From contig OX328131.1 of NCBI GenBank assembly GCA_946811695.1, positions 10,453,953-10,517,952 of the forward strand: DNA of 64,000 bases, given 5' to 3'. Below are positions 1-11,600 of the stretch, in pieces. The first letter of the stretch is position 1. The number at the start of each line of letters is the position of its first letter. The DNA comes from Gonocerus acuteangulatus (lineage: Eukaryota; Arthropoda; Insecta; Hemiptera; Coreidae). Below the pieces are notes generated by a model. The model was not told where the DNA came from. It saw only the letters and a program-made list of their open reading frames with translations, and did no database searches. The position numbers and the translations under genes are program-made.

Positions 1-660
1 AAAGTCCTGTAATAAAAGCATTTACACAATGGACTGGCTAGCTAAGCTCTTCAGAAGAAGCCTCACCCTTCCGATTTCAACAGGCTCGAAGTACTGCTAT
101 CTGTCGGTGCTGAACAGAAAGCAGACCTTTGAGGAAGGCTCGAGGAGATTAGACGGAAGCTGGGATCTAAATCAAGGCAAGTGGGAATAGCTTGGCTATG
201 TATAGTAACTCGTAACAACGCTTTAATAGCGCTGAAGCTTGAGACTGGCTACCTAAGCTATTCGGAATAAATCCCCCACTTCCGATTTCGTCGCTGTCGA
301 CATACTGCTATCTGTCGGTGCTGAACAGATAGCAGGCCTTTGAGGAAAGCCTAAAGAGATGATACAGCGGCCAGAATTGAAATCCCAGGCAAGTGGGAAT
401 AGCTTGGCTATGTATAGGGCGCACGTACTAACTCGTAACAACGCTGTAAAAGCACTGAAGCTTCAGACTGGTTTGTCATGCTCTTTGTGGTAAGCCCCAC
501 CACTTCGATCATAAACGACTTCCATCTGCTTATCCTGCGTTGATGCTGAGCAGAAATCAGAACCAAGAGGAAATCTAAAGTTGATGGGAGATTCAGAGGC
601 TGGAATCCAAATTACAGGAAGGCTTTCTATAGGGCACAGCTATTAGCTGGGCTAGAACAC
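1..660. repeat. Degenerate satellite, about three ~215-225-bp units
   Basis: Units beginning near 30, 240 and 470 share the same order of words: GACTGGCTA..TAAGCT, then TATCTGTCGGTGCTGAACAG, then GGCAAGTGGGAATAGCTTGG and CGTAACAACGCT. The third unit is more diverged. Short open frames here are not gene-like. Confidence 0.75.
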
Positions 661-1600
661 ATCGGTGAATTTTGTTGTTGGGATTGTGTTTTGAAGGGTC
701 GTGAAGGGGGGCCAGCAGTTCAGTAGTAAGTCAGTAGTAATCTGTTTTCTTTAGAACAAGAAGCAGGGTTTCTTTGTCCCTTTCTGGATATATTGGTTTT
801 CTAAAGAAATACAACAAATATCTATTTTAATGTTTAGGAAATGTTACTGATAAACCGCTGTAACCGCAAGCTGTCTAAACATCCATCTTGCTGAAGTGAT
901 TTCTCACTCCCACTGAAGAACAACGTCCTTCAAGGATATTTTTATAAATCAGATCAAAATATATAGTAGCGTGTTCTGTAATCCTTAAACATCCATGTAT
1001 AAGTGTGCATATATTAATACCTTGTATAGTTGCCTTACTAAAGAATCCGCTGAGATTACAACACTCTTGGGCTACTGCATTTTGGTTATTTTATGTATAA
1101 AGAGAATTGGGAATATCCAGGGATATTTCAGGAGTTTGCTAGTACAAAAGCAAAGGCAAAAACCTTGACAGTGGTTCTCGATGGTATAAATTCAATTGAA
1201 GAAGGGATTTTTCAAGATGACTGCTATAAATGTTGAGCCCATTGTTATTGCAGTCTATGTGCAGTTCGTTGCCAACACAGGGCTGTGTTTTATTGTCTTT
1301 ATATTGGATGAAAGCCAACTACATCGCTTGACGAAGCTACGACCCCAGCCAATCGCGAAGCATTAATCGTGTAGTCTCCATCTGCATTTGGAAATGATTA
1401 ATCGACTTATTTCATATATCAGCCGAAACTCACATATCCAGCTCAGACCTGCATATGAGAAAATGCTCAGTTTAGCAATGAATAATTAGAATTCCTAATA
1501 ACAAACGTATGTTGTTCTAGCCACGTGGAAAAACACTAGCTCAGAATAATGCCTGATTAACAAGAACTTTGTACTTGTCATTAGTGTTTGTCCCTTTCAT
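660..1600. other. No gene or clear repeat seen
   Basis: Single-copy-looking AT-rich DNA. No exon with plausible splice borders was recognised, although the missing 5' exon of the kinase gene could lie here or further upstream. Confidence 0.4.
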
Positions 1601-1601
1601 T

Positions 1602-1985
1602 AAGCTGGCTTGGTGACAAGTATCAGGTAATCGTACACACATTGCTGGACAAGTGCGTTCATTACGGTCAGTCCGTGCTCGTCACTCTCATTGAGCTGGC
1701 TTAGTGACAAGTACTCCTTCACACCTTTCTGGACAAGTGCGTTCATTACGGTCAGTCCGTGCTTGCCACTCTCATTGAGCTGGCTTAGTGACAAGTACTC
1801 CTTCACCCCTTTCTGGACAAGTGCGTTCATTACGGTCAGTCCGTGCTTGCCATTCTCATTGAGCTGGCTTAGTGACAAGTACTCCTTCACACATTGCTGG
1901 ATAAGTGCCTTTATTACGGTCAGTCCGTGCTTGTCATTCTCATTGAGCTGGCTTAGTGACAAGTACTCCTTCTCACGTACTGGTC
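1602..1985. repeat. 84-bp minisatellite, ~4.5 units, open on the minus strand
   Basis: GAGCTGGCTTAGTGACAAGT recurs at 1693, 1777, 1861 and 1945 (period exactly 84), with a longer first unit starting near 1602. Because 84 is 28 codons, both strands stay open. The minus-strand frame 1962-1600 gives 28-residue repeats containing SQLNE, HGLTVMNALVQ and KEYL. Differences between units are mostly conservative (N/S, G/D, K/Q). No family is recognised and no neighbouring exon was found, so a gene is not claimed. Confidence 0.85.
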
Positions 1986-1989
1986 AAGT

Positions 1990-2060
1990 GCGTAGTGGTC
2001 AGGAACTGCGTCATCTTAGCGTGGCTCCGTTCGTATCTCTAGTGTCTTTTGGAAAGACTG
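1990..2060 (-). repeat. Fragment of repeat family R1
   Basis: GGAACTGCGTCATCTTAGCG followed by TCCGTTCGTATCTCTAGTGTC is the reverse complement of the end of the larger copies at 7752-8000 and 41399-41621. Confidence 0.7.
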
Positions 2061-2496
2061 AAATAGAAACAGTTATTATTTTGGTTCCACCGTTCGTGAA
2101 ATGTTTTTACCCCCCCCCCCCCCCCAGAGCCCAGAAAAATTGCCAACGTACCTTTACCTGGCAGCGTCGGGCAGCCCCGCCTTCCACCATAATCCAAAAG
2201 AAATACTTATTTCATAGTTCAATGCATTGAAAAAATATCAAAATGTTTCTTATTTTCTTTTCTTCTTCTAATATAATACTACTTCTACAAATAAATGAAA
2301 TTTAAAACAAAAAGCAACCATTTAAAAAGTAAGCTAGACAACTACAAAAACCCGTACAAAAGAACAAAACAAACACATTAGAAGTTTTAAGCACTTATCG
2401 AAAATTGCTTCAGAACCGGATGATGTAAGGTAGGTAGCCTTTTCATCCGAGCCATAAAAGGGTCATAAAAGCATTTCATGAAATATCTAACCTAAA

Positions 2497-2582
2497 TAAT
2501 AACTGTTTTTATTTCAAGCTTTCCATATGACCCTAGGGATATGAAAGAAACCACTCTAAGATTAGTTCCTGGGAGTCGGACT
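2497..2582 (+). repeat. Fragment of repeat family R1
   Basis: ATGACCCTAGGGATATGAA followed by GGGAGTCGGACT matches the right end of the other R1 copies; the middle is diverged. Confidence 0.6.
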
Positions 2583-2759
2583 ATTCCAAAACGTTTGTTT
2601 TGAATAATTAATGAATGAATATTAATTGTATTGTGTAAAAATGAAAGATTATTCAAAATTGCGTAATATAGGAAACATAACATGTTTAGTGAATGTCGAG
2701 TATAGTATACCGGTATCGTTTTAATTTTTTTCCGCCCGGAAATCATCTACTGTCTTCCT

Positions 2760-3134
2760 CCTCGGTCATCGGAAAATGAGGGTTCATGATGACGTCACAA
2801 TGTACCTAGCAACCAGAGTAGGTTGGTGGATAATCCTTGGCTACGAGCGTACCTCTTTGGCCTAAACACTTTGTACTGATCCTGTCTCAATGTCAATATT
2901 AAATTTCTTGACAATTATTAATTTATTTATTTATTCATCGCACCGCATCTATGGCGAAGTGCAGTTTTTCGGTCTTTTCAGTAGAGGGCGATGTAAAGTA
3001 GGTTTAGTCGAGCATATTCCTAAAACATTTTCTTATATAATAATTTTAAAATATTTTAACCTGATATTTTGACTTGGTATTTACTTAGATGTTGTTGTAA
3101 ATGTTTATGTCCTTTAAATGTTTGAGTATTGTAT

Positions 3135-3135
<1 letters not shown>
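2760..3135. other. No gene seen
   Basis: AT-rich spacer. The 60-aa open frame at 2890-3072 has no recognisable domain and is likely chance. Confidence 0.4.
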
Positions 3136-3137
<2 letters not shown>

Positions 3138-3178
<41 letters not shown>

Positions 3179-3192
3179 TATATATATATATA

Positions 3193-3244
<52 letters not shown>

Positions 3245-3399
3245 TATATATATATTAATATATATATATTATATATATAATATATATATTAATTATATAT
3301 TAAATATATAATTAATATATATTAATTATATATTTAATTATCTTGACAATTAAATATATAATTAAAACAATCATACTATTGTAACACACAAACATATAT

Positions 3400-3461
<62 letters not shown>
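3138..3461. repeat. Compound (TA)n / ATTAATATAT microsatellite
   Basis: Two long TA tracts, 3138-3345 with interspersed TTAA, and 3404-3461. The tract explains the poly-Ile/Tyr open frame on the minus strand. Confidence 0.95.
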
Positions 3462-3463
<2 letters not shown>

Positions 3464-3469
3464 TAAATG

Positions 3470-4500
3470 TAAAAAGCCATTATAAAGAGACAGCGACCTG
3501 AAAGAATGTAGGTATGCCGGCTTGAAGGCAACACTGCAGGATTCCTTGGGTGAGAACACTGCTTTATTTATAGACTAGACGGAGGGATAAAGATCAGCTG
3601 ATTAAATTTAGCATCTTGGGGGGCTTCTTTTACCGGCCTGTAGCTACATGATAAATCAAGGAGTTGTTAATGTCCGCCATGTTTATCATCAAAACCAGAA
3701 TATACTATTATGAGATGATGATAGATAATGTTTGTATACATAAAGCTCATAAATAAATAAATTAAATTGCCTTTCTACCACGGAATTCTGAAAAGCATCG
3801 TGGCAGTTAATTTGTTAATAATTATGGCTTTGAAATTAATGAAGGAAGCCAGAAAATTTGGTTCATCTAGAATGGATTGTTCCGAAATCTTAGTAAATCA
3901 AGACTAGAGATGGACTTCTGCCAGAACTGCATTTATCTGCAGGTGGGAGATAGAGGTCATGTCTGGGTTAAAGTTGAAACTAGGAGTGGATACTTCTTCT
4001 GGCTTTCATGGGTGATCAGTGGAAAATCTGATGGATGATTTAAATCTGAACTTAGCTACAACCTATCTAGTGGTTTTATCATTTGGAGTATTCTCATCAA
4101 AATTGTAGAGGGAGACTTCAATACAGCCAAGTCTTGATCTATTTAACCAAACGAATAATCAATCCTGTCCCAATGCCATCTTGGCCGTGGGTGTTTAGCT
4201 CGAATAGTTTTGCACCTTGACAAGGAACAACTTCAAGGAACTATTGTTTTTCTCAAAAGCCCTTCATGGTTCAATTGAAGAAAACAGAAGTGGGAATTAA
4301 TCCAAATTATTCTCAAAGAAATGTACAAAGCGATTACCTACCGTGAAGACTGACATTGTTTCTCTTGGGCCAAGGCGATCCTCTCCCAGAGCTATCTATA
4401 GGATTACTTCAGGTGGGGCTCGGTACTATTCGGTGATATCTGTATTTCAGCACATGTTTGCCGATGGGACTATTTACAGCGGCGGGACGAGGTCAGGGCG
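3470..4500. other. No gene seen
   Basis: Unique-looking non-coding sequence; no splice-bounded exon or repeat structure was recognised. Confidence 0.4.
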
Positions 4501-4505
4501 AGGGC

Positions 4506-4509
<4 letters not shown>

Positions 4510-4539
<30 letters not shown>

Positions 4540-4574
4540 GGCGCATCGACAATTTGTGGCCGTTAGCGCCAGGG
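4510..4574 (-). repeat. Poly-T plus SINE tail-domain fragment
   Basis: A T tract of about 27 is followed by ACGGCGCATCGACAATTTG and GGCCGTTAGCGCC. This is the reverse complement of the GGCGCTAATGGCC..GATGCGCCGT(A)n tail found in the SINEs of this window; the head is absent. Confidence 0.75.
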
Positions 4575-4636
4575 CAACTATTCAGAATATTGGACAATTA
4601 ATGTTTTAAACAATATATGATTCTATTTTAGCAAGG

Positions 4637-5523
4637 TCTACATTAGCGGATGAACATGCAAAACTTGCTACTAGAAGACAACCGAACGACCAGTACTTTC
4701 TTACAGTTCAAGACCTACAAATAACAATAACAGAAGCTATCCTGAATAGGTGGCTTGCAACGTGGTATACCACTCAAGATAACCACCTAAGGGAAATAAA
4801 GAGCAATATACGACCATTCACGTCAAGCGAACAGAGAACAAGACGTGACGAAGTTGTACTAACAAGACTGAGAATCGGACATACACGCCTCACTCACTCA
4901 CACCTATTTACGAAACAAGACAAGCCTAGGTGCGAAGCATGCAACGTTCCTTTAACAGTGAAACACCTACTAACAGACTGCATGAAGAGAGACAACCTAC
5001 AGGCACCTCATGACCTTAGCGAGCTGTTAGCAGAAAAGAGCCCATATATTGATACCATACTCACATACTTAAAGACCACGAATACATACAACGAAATATA
5101 ACTGTATTGCAAGTAACGCACAATTAAAATCAAAGACAAAATTTCTGATCTCAAAATAATTTAAGAGCAATTTGTCTATTTTTTTGTGTCTTTGTTTTTT
5201 GTTTTTTTTAGGTTAGATCCTACTTATTTTTTTTATTTTTTTCCTTTTTTGGTGCATCGACTGCGGGGGTCATTAGCACCCTACTTATTATTTTATAAAT
5301 TTTTATTATGATTTCAACTATTCCATTATTTTATTACTTATTATTTGCTACTTATTTTGTTTTGTTTACATATATAAATGTATATATTTCTTTTTTTATA
5401 AATATGAACAATCAATGTTAATTATGAATGTAAATTTGAAAGTTTTTCCTTATTATTTTTATTATTAATTTTCTTTGAGCAGATCACCCTTGTTGCGAAG
5501 CTCTTCAAGCAAATAAAATAAAA
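4637..5523 (+). mobile_element. 5'-truncated non-LTR retrotransposon (Jockey/I-like), exact TSD
   Basis: The 13-bp direct repeat TATTTTAGCAAGG flanks the insertion at 4624-4636 and 5524-5536, so both ends are fixed. The 5' 465 bp is an open frame ending in TAA at 5101. It encodes the end of ORF2, with TRLRIGHTRLTHSHL and CEAC..VKHLLTDC, the cysteine/histidine C-terminus usual after the RNase H region of Jockey/I-clade elements. A 3' UTR of ~420 bp ends in AAATAAAATAAAA. A SINE-tail-like piece in reverse orientation (near 5252-5282) lies within the UTR. The copy is dead on arrival, lacking EN and RT. Confidence 0.88.
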
Positions 5524-5616
5524 TATTTTAGCAAGGAACATGGTTCAACCTTGACCTAATACCCGAACGTGGCATTGAAAGGAAAATGTGACTCCAAGTA
5601 GCAAGGTGTATATTTC

Positions 5617-6195
5617 AGATGATGGAAGGTATTTCACCTAATGGTAGCTTTTTCATCTGATCGGGGCTTGTTCAGTTGATGGGAAATCGGAGTATTTTCA
5701 GCTGAAAGGAGGTATTACAACTGATGGGAGCTTGTTCGGCTGATAAGAGGTATTTTAGCTGATCGGAGGATCTTCAACTTATGGGAGTTATTTCAGCTGA
5801 TCGAAGGTGCCTCAGCTAATCGGAGCTGTTCAGCTGATAGGACGTTGTTTAGATGACAGGAGATATTTCAGGCGATGGCAGTTATTTCAGCTGATTGGAA
5901 GTTGTCAGCATATCGGGGAGTTTTTCAGCTAATGGGGGATTGTTCGGCTGATGGAAGTTATTTCAGCTGATCGGAGTTGTTTTACCTGATGGGAAGTATT
6001 TTAGCCAATCGAAGGTTCTTCAACTGATTTGAGTTATTTCATCTGATCGGATCTGTTCAGCTGATGGGACGTTGTTTAGATAATGGGAGGTATTTCACGC
6101 GATGGTAGTTTTTTTCTGCCGATGGAAGGTTGTCAGCTGATCCGGGAGTGTTTCATATAATAGGAGATTGTTCAACTGATCGGTCAGGTGATAAG
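5617..6195. repeat. Degenerate ~25-30-bp tandem repeat
   Basis: Diverged copies of TTTCAGCTGATGGGAGTTA-type units (CAGCTGAT core, PvuII-like palindrome) continue for about 580 bp. No open frame of interest. Confidence 0.8.
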
Positions 6196-6256
6196 GCCCC
6201 CGACGATTTCAGGCTTATGGCATCTTCACATTACATTACATGATGTGCGCTACAGG

Positions 6257-6460
6257 CTATGAAGTAATCAGCCAACAGCATGTTCCATTCGCTCTGTCCC
6301 CCGCAAGTTTCATCCGACGACGACACCTATAGCATGCGTTTCCCTCCACGTCATCAAGCCATCTGAGAGAACGCACGTCACTCATTATTTTGCCTCCAGG
6401 CTTACCATGCACAAGCTTTCTTAGAAACCTCTCTGGATCCATTCGTTGCACGTGTCCCAA
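6257..6460 (-). pseudogene. LINE reverse-transcriptase C-terminal fragment
   Basis: The 67-aa frame starts GHVQRMDPERFLRKLVHGK, goes on through PGGK, and has RWLDDVE. This resembles the GHV.RM...GK..G.R....RW.DDV signature at the C-terminus of CR1/RTE-type LINE proteins. Only the tail remains and it is a relic. Confidence 0.6.
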
Positions 6461-6499
6461 TTATTTCATCTTGTTATGTCATCTTCGATCAACTACCAT

Positions 6500-6940
6500 G
6501 TATATACGTTTGGATGCAATAAATCGTTCCTACCTCATGCTCTAAATTCAAGAAACAACTGATTTCTTTGATAACACAATATCTCACGAGAGAAATGTAA
6601 TATATTTTCTAAGCAGATGTGAGGGGAGGGGGCGAGGAAGAGAACATCGGTTGCCAAATTACCCCCTTTAAGACTCACCTTGAGCCAGTTTCTAGCCAAG
6701 CAGGACTAATGAACGAGACGAAAACCAGTGTTGCCTCTGAACATATACAAAAAATACACTCTAATTTTGTATTATTTTTCGAAAGCGAAGAAGTAAAATA
6801 CTGCAATAACTCGCTAGGAACTGCATTTTCTAAGCGTTGTTATTTATCCCAATCACTTAGGAAGTGATGCATTATAAAATGAAAAATATGAATTAATTGT
6901 AAATAATTCATTTTAAATAGAGCAAGTCATATGCTAATAA
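6500..6940. other. No gene seen
   Basis: The 82-aa open frame at 6619-6867 shows no recognisable family and no splice context; treated as chance. Confidence 0.35.
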
Positions 6941-6943
6941 CGT

Positions 6944-7035
6944 CCGTCACGCAAGAGCTACATAACTAAGCAAATATCTCAGAAGGTGGGAATTATATGC
7001 TGCATTCCTAAATAATTTACTTAAAATAACCTACA
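6944..7035 (+). repeat. Fragment of repeat family L (left end)
   Basis: GTCCGTCACGCAAGAGCTAC and ACTAAGCA..CTCAGAA match the left end of the large copies at 21853, 23836 and (reverse) 36657. Confidence 0.7.
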
Positions 7036-7064
7036 TCTTCTTTGTACATCGGTCTTTTGCTCTT

Positions 7065-7160
7065 AGCGCGTTTCCTCCTTCCCTCCATAGGGAGGAAACA
7101 CGCGTATGAGTTTGACCTCATGAAACCCATTTTATGGGCGAAATTCGCGTGACAAAAATC
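7065..7160. repeat. Repeat family H (short hairpin repeat)
   Basis: GCGTTTCCTCC..CCTCC..GGGAGGAAACACG forms a small hairpin, followed by TATGAG..GACCTCATGA. Related copies lie at 13270, 31508 and 60818. Confidence 0.65.
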
Positions 7161-7279
7161 GTTGCAGGAATGGCTATTCTTTTGTTGACTTCCAGGTACA
7201 CTTTTTTTAGGTTACAAAACACAGGAAAACATTTTCATGGAGATATCTGTAACCATTTTTGAGAAAAGTGGATAAAACT

Positions 7280-7468
7280 ATTTGTTTTGAAATATTTTCT
7301 CTGAGGTACTTATAATCGTTGAATTCAGTTGAAATATTTTCTCTGAGGTACTTATAATCGTTGAATTCAGTTGAAATATTTTCTCTGAGGTACTTATAAT
7401 CGTTGAATTCAGTTGAAATATTTTCTCTGAGGTACTTATAATCGTTGAATTCAGTTGAAATATTTTCT
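7280..7468. repeat. 42-bp minisatellite, ~4 units
   Basis: TTGAAATATTTTCTCTGAGG plus ACTTATAATCGTTGAATTCAG repeats almost without change. The minus-strand 14-residue repeats are a consequence of the 42-bp period. Confidence 0.95.
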
Positions 7469-7751
7469 ACATGTTTCAAATTCGTCCAAACTAAGTATTT
7501 AATTTTTTTTTGCGTTTAGAGTTAAAGAAATATTAGAAAAAAAAAATGTTATTATCAGACAGGTAACGCTTTGGGATCTTCGTATAATTTCTTAAATATC
7601 TTGATGTTGTTCTTTTCACCGGGGTTTTGTCACTGTTTACCTAACTTTTTAATTGGTTGTGTTTTTTTTTTTTTTTTTTTTTTAAATTGCATTTAACTGT
7701 AAAATGAATATTTTAGTACAATGCGGTTAGAAAATAAGAAAAAGTGTTATA

Positions 7752-8000
7752 CTGTTTCCTAGAGCGAACGTTGTGACGGAGGATGGAGTTATTTCCGCTT
7801 AGGATACTGTCAGTTTCCTATTGTGGCGCCTTCAATCTTTCTTCTGTTTGGGTTTTTTTTTTTTTTTTTTTTTTTTTATATGTATATATATTTTTCACGA
7901 AAGATCAAAACCTACCAATAACTGCTTCTATTAATTTCGTAATGACCCTAGGGATATGAACGGAAACACGCCAAGATGACGCAGTTCGTGTGAGTCGGAC
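7752..8000 (+). repeat. Repeat family R1, fairly complete copy
   Basis: It begins CCTAGAGCGAACGTTGTGAC and ends GACGCAGTTCGTGTGAGTCG. The copies at 41399-41621 and 51325-51852 have the same order of blocks, including CACGAAAGATCAAAACCTACC in the middle. No terminal inverted repeat or coding region was seen, so the class is unknown. It lies immediately upstream of the first kinase exon found. Confidence 0.75.
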
Positions 8001-8142
8001 TTTTTATATTTGTAATAAATGGGTGATGCAATTATTATTTTTTAAATTCATTTTCACAACAACAACAAAAAAAATCATATTTTTGTTTGTTTCTTTAACA
8101 ACACTATGACTATATGTCATTATTTTTAATGGTTTTGTTTAG

Positions 8143-8291
8143 ATAAACTTGGCTGAAGAGTTCGACATACTGCAAATAGTTGGAGAAGGATGGTTCGGGA
8201 AGATTTTGCTGGTGGAGCATAGAGTGACAGACACCGAGATGGTGTTGAAGGCCTTACCAAAGCCCTACGTCTCAATAAAAGATTTCTACAG
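8143..8291 (+). CDS. Kinase exon: glycine loop and catalytic Lys
   Basis: Acceptor TTTTGTTTAG, donor AG|GTAAGC. It encodes [19 protein letters not shown] onward to the VLKALPKP strand and KDFYR. It ends with two bases of the Arg codon. Confidence 0.92.
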
Positions 8292-8659
8292 GTAAGCATA
8301 AAAATTATGTATTTTTTACTTATTACAACAATAATAATTGAGAATCATGTGTCTCATTATATAATCTGAATAAGTGGTCACCCTTTAAATTTATAATGAA
8401 AATAAAATAACTTACAATAACAAATTTAACAGAAGTCAATCCTTTTTTAGCGGTAAAATTTAGCGTGATATACAACCAATTGGTATGCGTGCGACAAAAG
8501 GTTGAGAAACACTGAATTATACCATAACTGGCTTCATAATACATGAAAGGCTATGTAAAGGCTGCCTAGATTTCATGGTAAATGTGTGTATTTATGGAGA
8601 TGTATCTTAAAACCAAAGCAACAAGACCATCTGTGCCCTAATGCAATACAATCAGAACA

Positions 8660-8690
<31 letters not shown>

Positions 8691-11600
8691 GGTAAAAAAT
8701 TTAAAGTTGATAGAAAAAGTATTGTTGCAGTGTTGTGCAAAAATAATTCAGAATAATGAATAATGGCTAGTGATTCCAACATTTGCATTTATTATTCAGT
8801 CATTCAATAACTAAAGGAACTTTTTTTTTAATATTCATTATTCAACTGAAAATTGTTATTGAATAAAAATGATTTATTTAAATGAAAACTTAAAGGGCAT
8901 AGCTCCTGCACACCCCGAAGAGTAAGGAACACGTCTGATGAAGCCCAATAGGATTTGGGCGAAATATAACGGCCGGACAACGAGCACCGCTGGAGAGAGA
9001 AGCCGAGAGAAGATCAAGACGATGCCCCAGCGAAGGAGCTTAAAGGAGAACATAAAAATTATTTATACGAATGAACATTCTTTAATCTGAATTAAATAAT
9101 AAACAAATTAAATAATAAAAAATTCTCTACTTGTTAATATGTATTTCTAGGTAAATCACATCAAATATATCGAAACATTGGCAACTGATTAATTTGATGT
9201 TTGTTTTTTTTTATTCTTACCACATTTGTGGCTATATTCTGTCTTATTTTGAACAAATAAAAAATTAAAAACAATGAATTATTCATAGAATTAAAAAATA
9301 AATCAATGAATGAATAACTGAAGCATTAATTAAATTCTTATTCAATAAAAATGTATTCGAATAATTATTGAATAAGAAACTCATTGAATAATACGTAACT
9401 CTGTTGTTATGGCTATGAAATTCCCTTCTATTGCCTTTTCGCCCGCAAATTGAATTTCATGTTTTGAGTATATCGTGCGTACCACTAAGGAATTTGTGAC
9501 GTTTATCTCCTGAAAAATAAATATAAAATTATGTGCCAGAACAAACAACAAACTGAAAATGATGCTCTGGTTCATATTTGCCCGAACTGTTGCATAAATT
9601 AATTTTAAGAATGGTTAACAAATTAAATTTTTATACACGTCAGGGATTCATACTTGAGATAATTTATTGATATAGAGACATTTTAAAAATAAAATTTCCT
9701 TTCTATAAGGAAGCCATTGCACCGTCCATAGACTATCCGTGCTGGGTCGTTGCAAAGAATTGGAACATTACCAAAAACAGAGAGGAAGAGATATTTAAAG
9801 ACGTGGCACACATTGCAAAGGCTCTTTGTTCCTTAATAAGAAAGCGGCCTGCAGGTAGGCTTGTGTTCGGAGCAAGAACAACAGGGTTATGGTCAGGGTA
9901 TTTCAATAGCACAGCACTGGAATCATCTGAATGTATACAAAATATTAGGACAAATGAAAAATCTAAACTTACCTGCCTTATTTACTATAAACATTTTTTT
10001 TTGTTATTAACATGGCATCCTATAGCCATAGATTAGTACAAATACTAATAAGTCAATTAGTGTTGAGCGGGACATAAATGGCCTCAAAGTATAAAACAAA
10101 AAATGATTCAACATAATCTGTAAGATGTTTCGGGATGAAGATAGTTAGCCATTGAGGTGATTAGAAATCAAGGGATGATTTGGATTTCAAGAAAAATCTA
10201 TATTGGACGTTTCGGCTGCACTGTGGCAGAATAATCGAAGCAGTACGAAACCTTTTAACATCATGACAAGAAAAGAATAAGAACCAATCTTTATTAAAGT
10301 GTACATTAGGTAAACAAGGTTTTTTTTTATTTATTTTTTTTAAATGAACAAATTGATCAGTAGTTTTATACAAAAGGTAGTTATAGTACGTAAAAGCATT
10401 AACAGAGGCTCAAAGTAAAACAAAATTCAGAGAAACATATTAGCAATAGGAAGAAAATGGACAACAAACCACATGAGTGCCCAAATAACTGTATTTTCTT
10501 TTTATAATTTAAAAAAAAAATTCTTTTTTTATTTATAAAAAACACTAATTTATAATAATAAATAGAATAATATATACCACAAAAAATGCCTAGGTGAGGG
10601 AGTAAGACCACGATAACATTTAGGTGACCATGGTTAAATGTTGGAGAGGAAGGGAGGAAGGTTCTAAGCAGGAGTTTATAGCTAGAACTAAGGTGGTGGG
10701 GTGAGGAGGGTGGAGTTGGTTGCAATGAAAGAAGGAAATTAATAGGCGTTAACAGGACCAGGCTGTGTAAATTAAACCAGATAAATAATCCTAATACAAC
10801 TAATTTTATAACATTTTGGCGCCCAATGTGAAACAGAAATTTCATTAATGTTTTGGAGGTGTTAATGTTTTGGAACACCCTGATAGAAATTGTAGGGAGC
10901 CTGGAAAAAAAAAACAAATGGTGGTCCAGAAAGCAGTGGAGTAAATGGGGGAAATGTCTTGTTTGTCAGTTTTGAAATTAATATTGTTCGTATTTAAATT
11001 AATCTGGACATATTCAGAAATCTGCTGTTTTTCAGAGTTTCGTTCAGTAGAATAGCCGAAACATCCAATTTAGATGTTTCTTGAAGATTTGATGGTTTTT
11101 CTTGTAACCAACCCTTGACTTCTTATGAGATGCTTCTTATGATTTTTTTGAAGTTGTTGCAAAAAACACATTTTATATTCTTTTTGTGGTGCTAATGACA
11201 ATAGCAGTTGGAATACCTATAATATATTAATAATGATATATGCTTTATTGATGATCATTATAATTATAGTTTTATTAAGATTATGTGATTAAATATAAAT
11301 GGGCTTTCTAGACCGGAATCTTGAAAATTACCATGACAATCAATGTGGTTAATATTAATAATTTGGTACACAAATCTTTGATAGATATTTTAATGTTTTA
11401 CTTATGTTATGTTATTTTAACATAACATGCTAAAATAAAATATGTTAAAATAACATGCTCCCTCTATTTGCAGGGAGTTCCATTATGGCCTACACCTATC
11501 CTCCCACAAAAATGTGATAACAACCTACGATGTAGCCTTCGAAACTGCAGGTTTCTATGTCTTCTCTCAGGAATACGCACCACTGGGTGATCTCATGTCC

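Noticed and set aside
2890..3072. Short + strand frame as missing kinase 5' exon
   Set aside because: No donor in phase 0 and no similarity to the N-terminus of the family.
10399..10917. 172-aa hydrophobic minus-strand frame
   Set aside because: AT-rich composition yields Phe/Ile/Leu; no domain, no splice borders, lies in a kinase intron.
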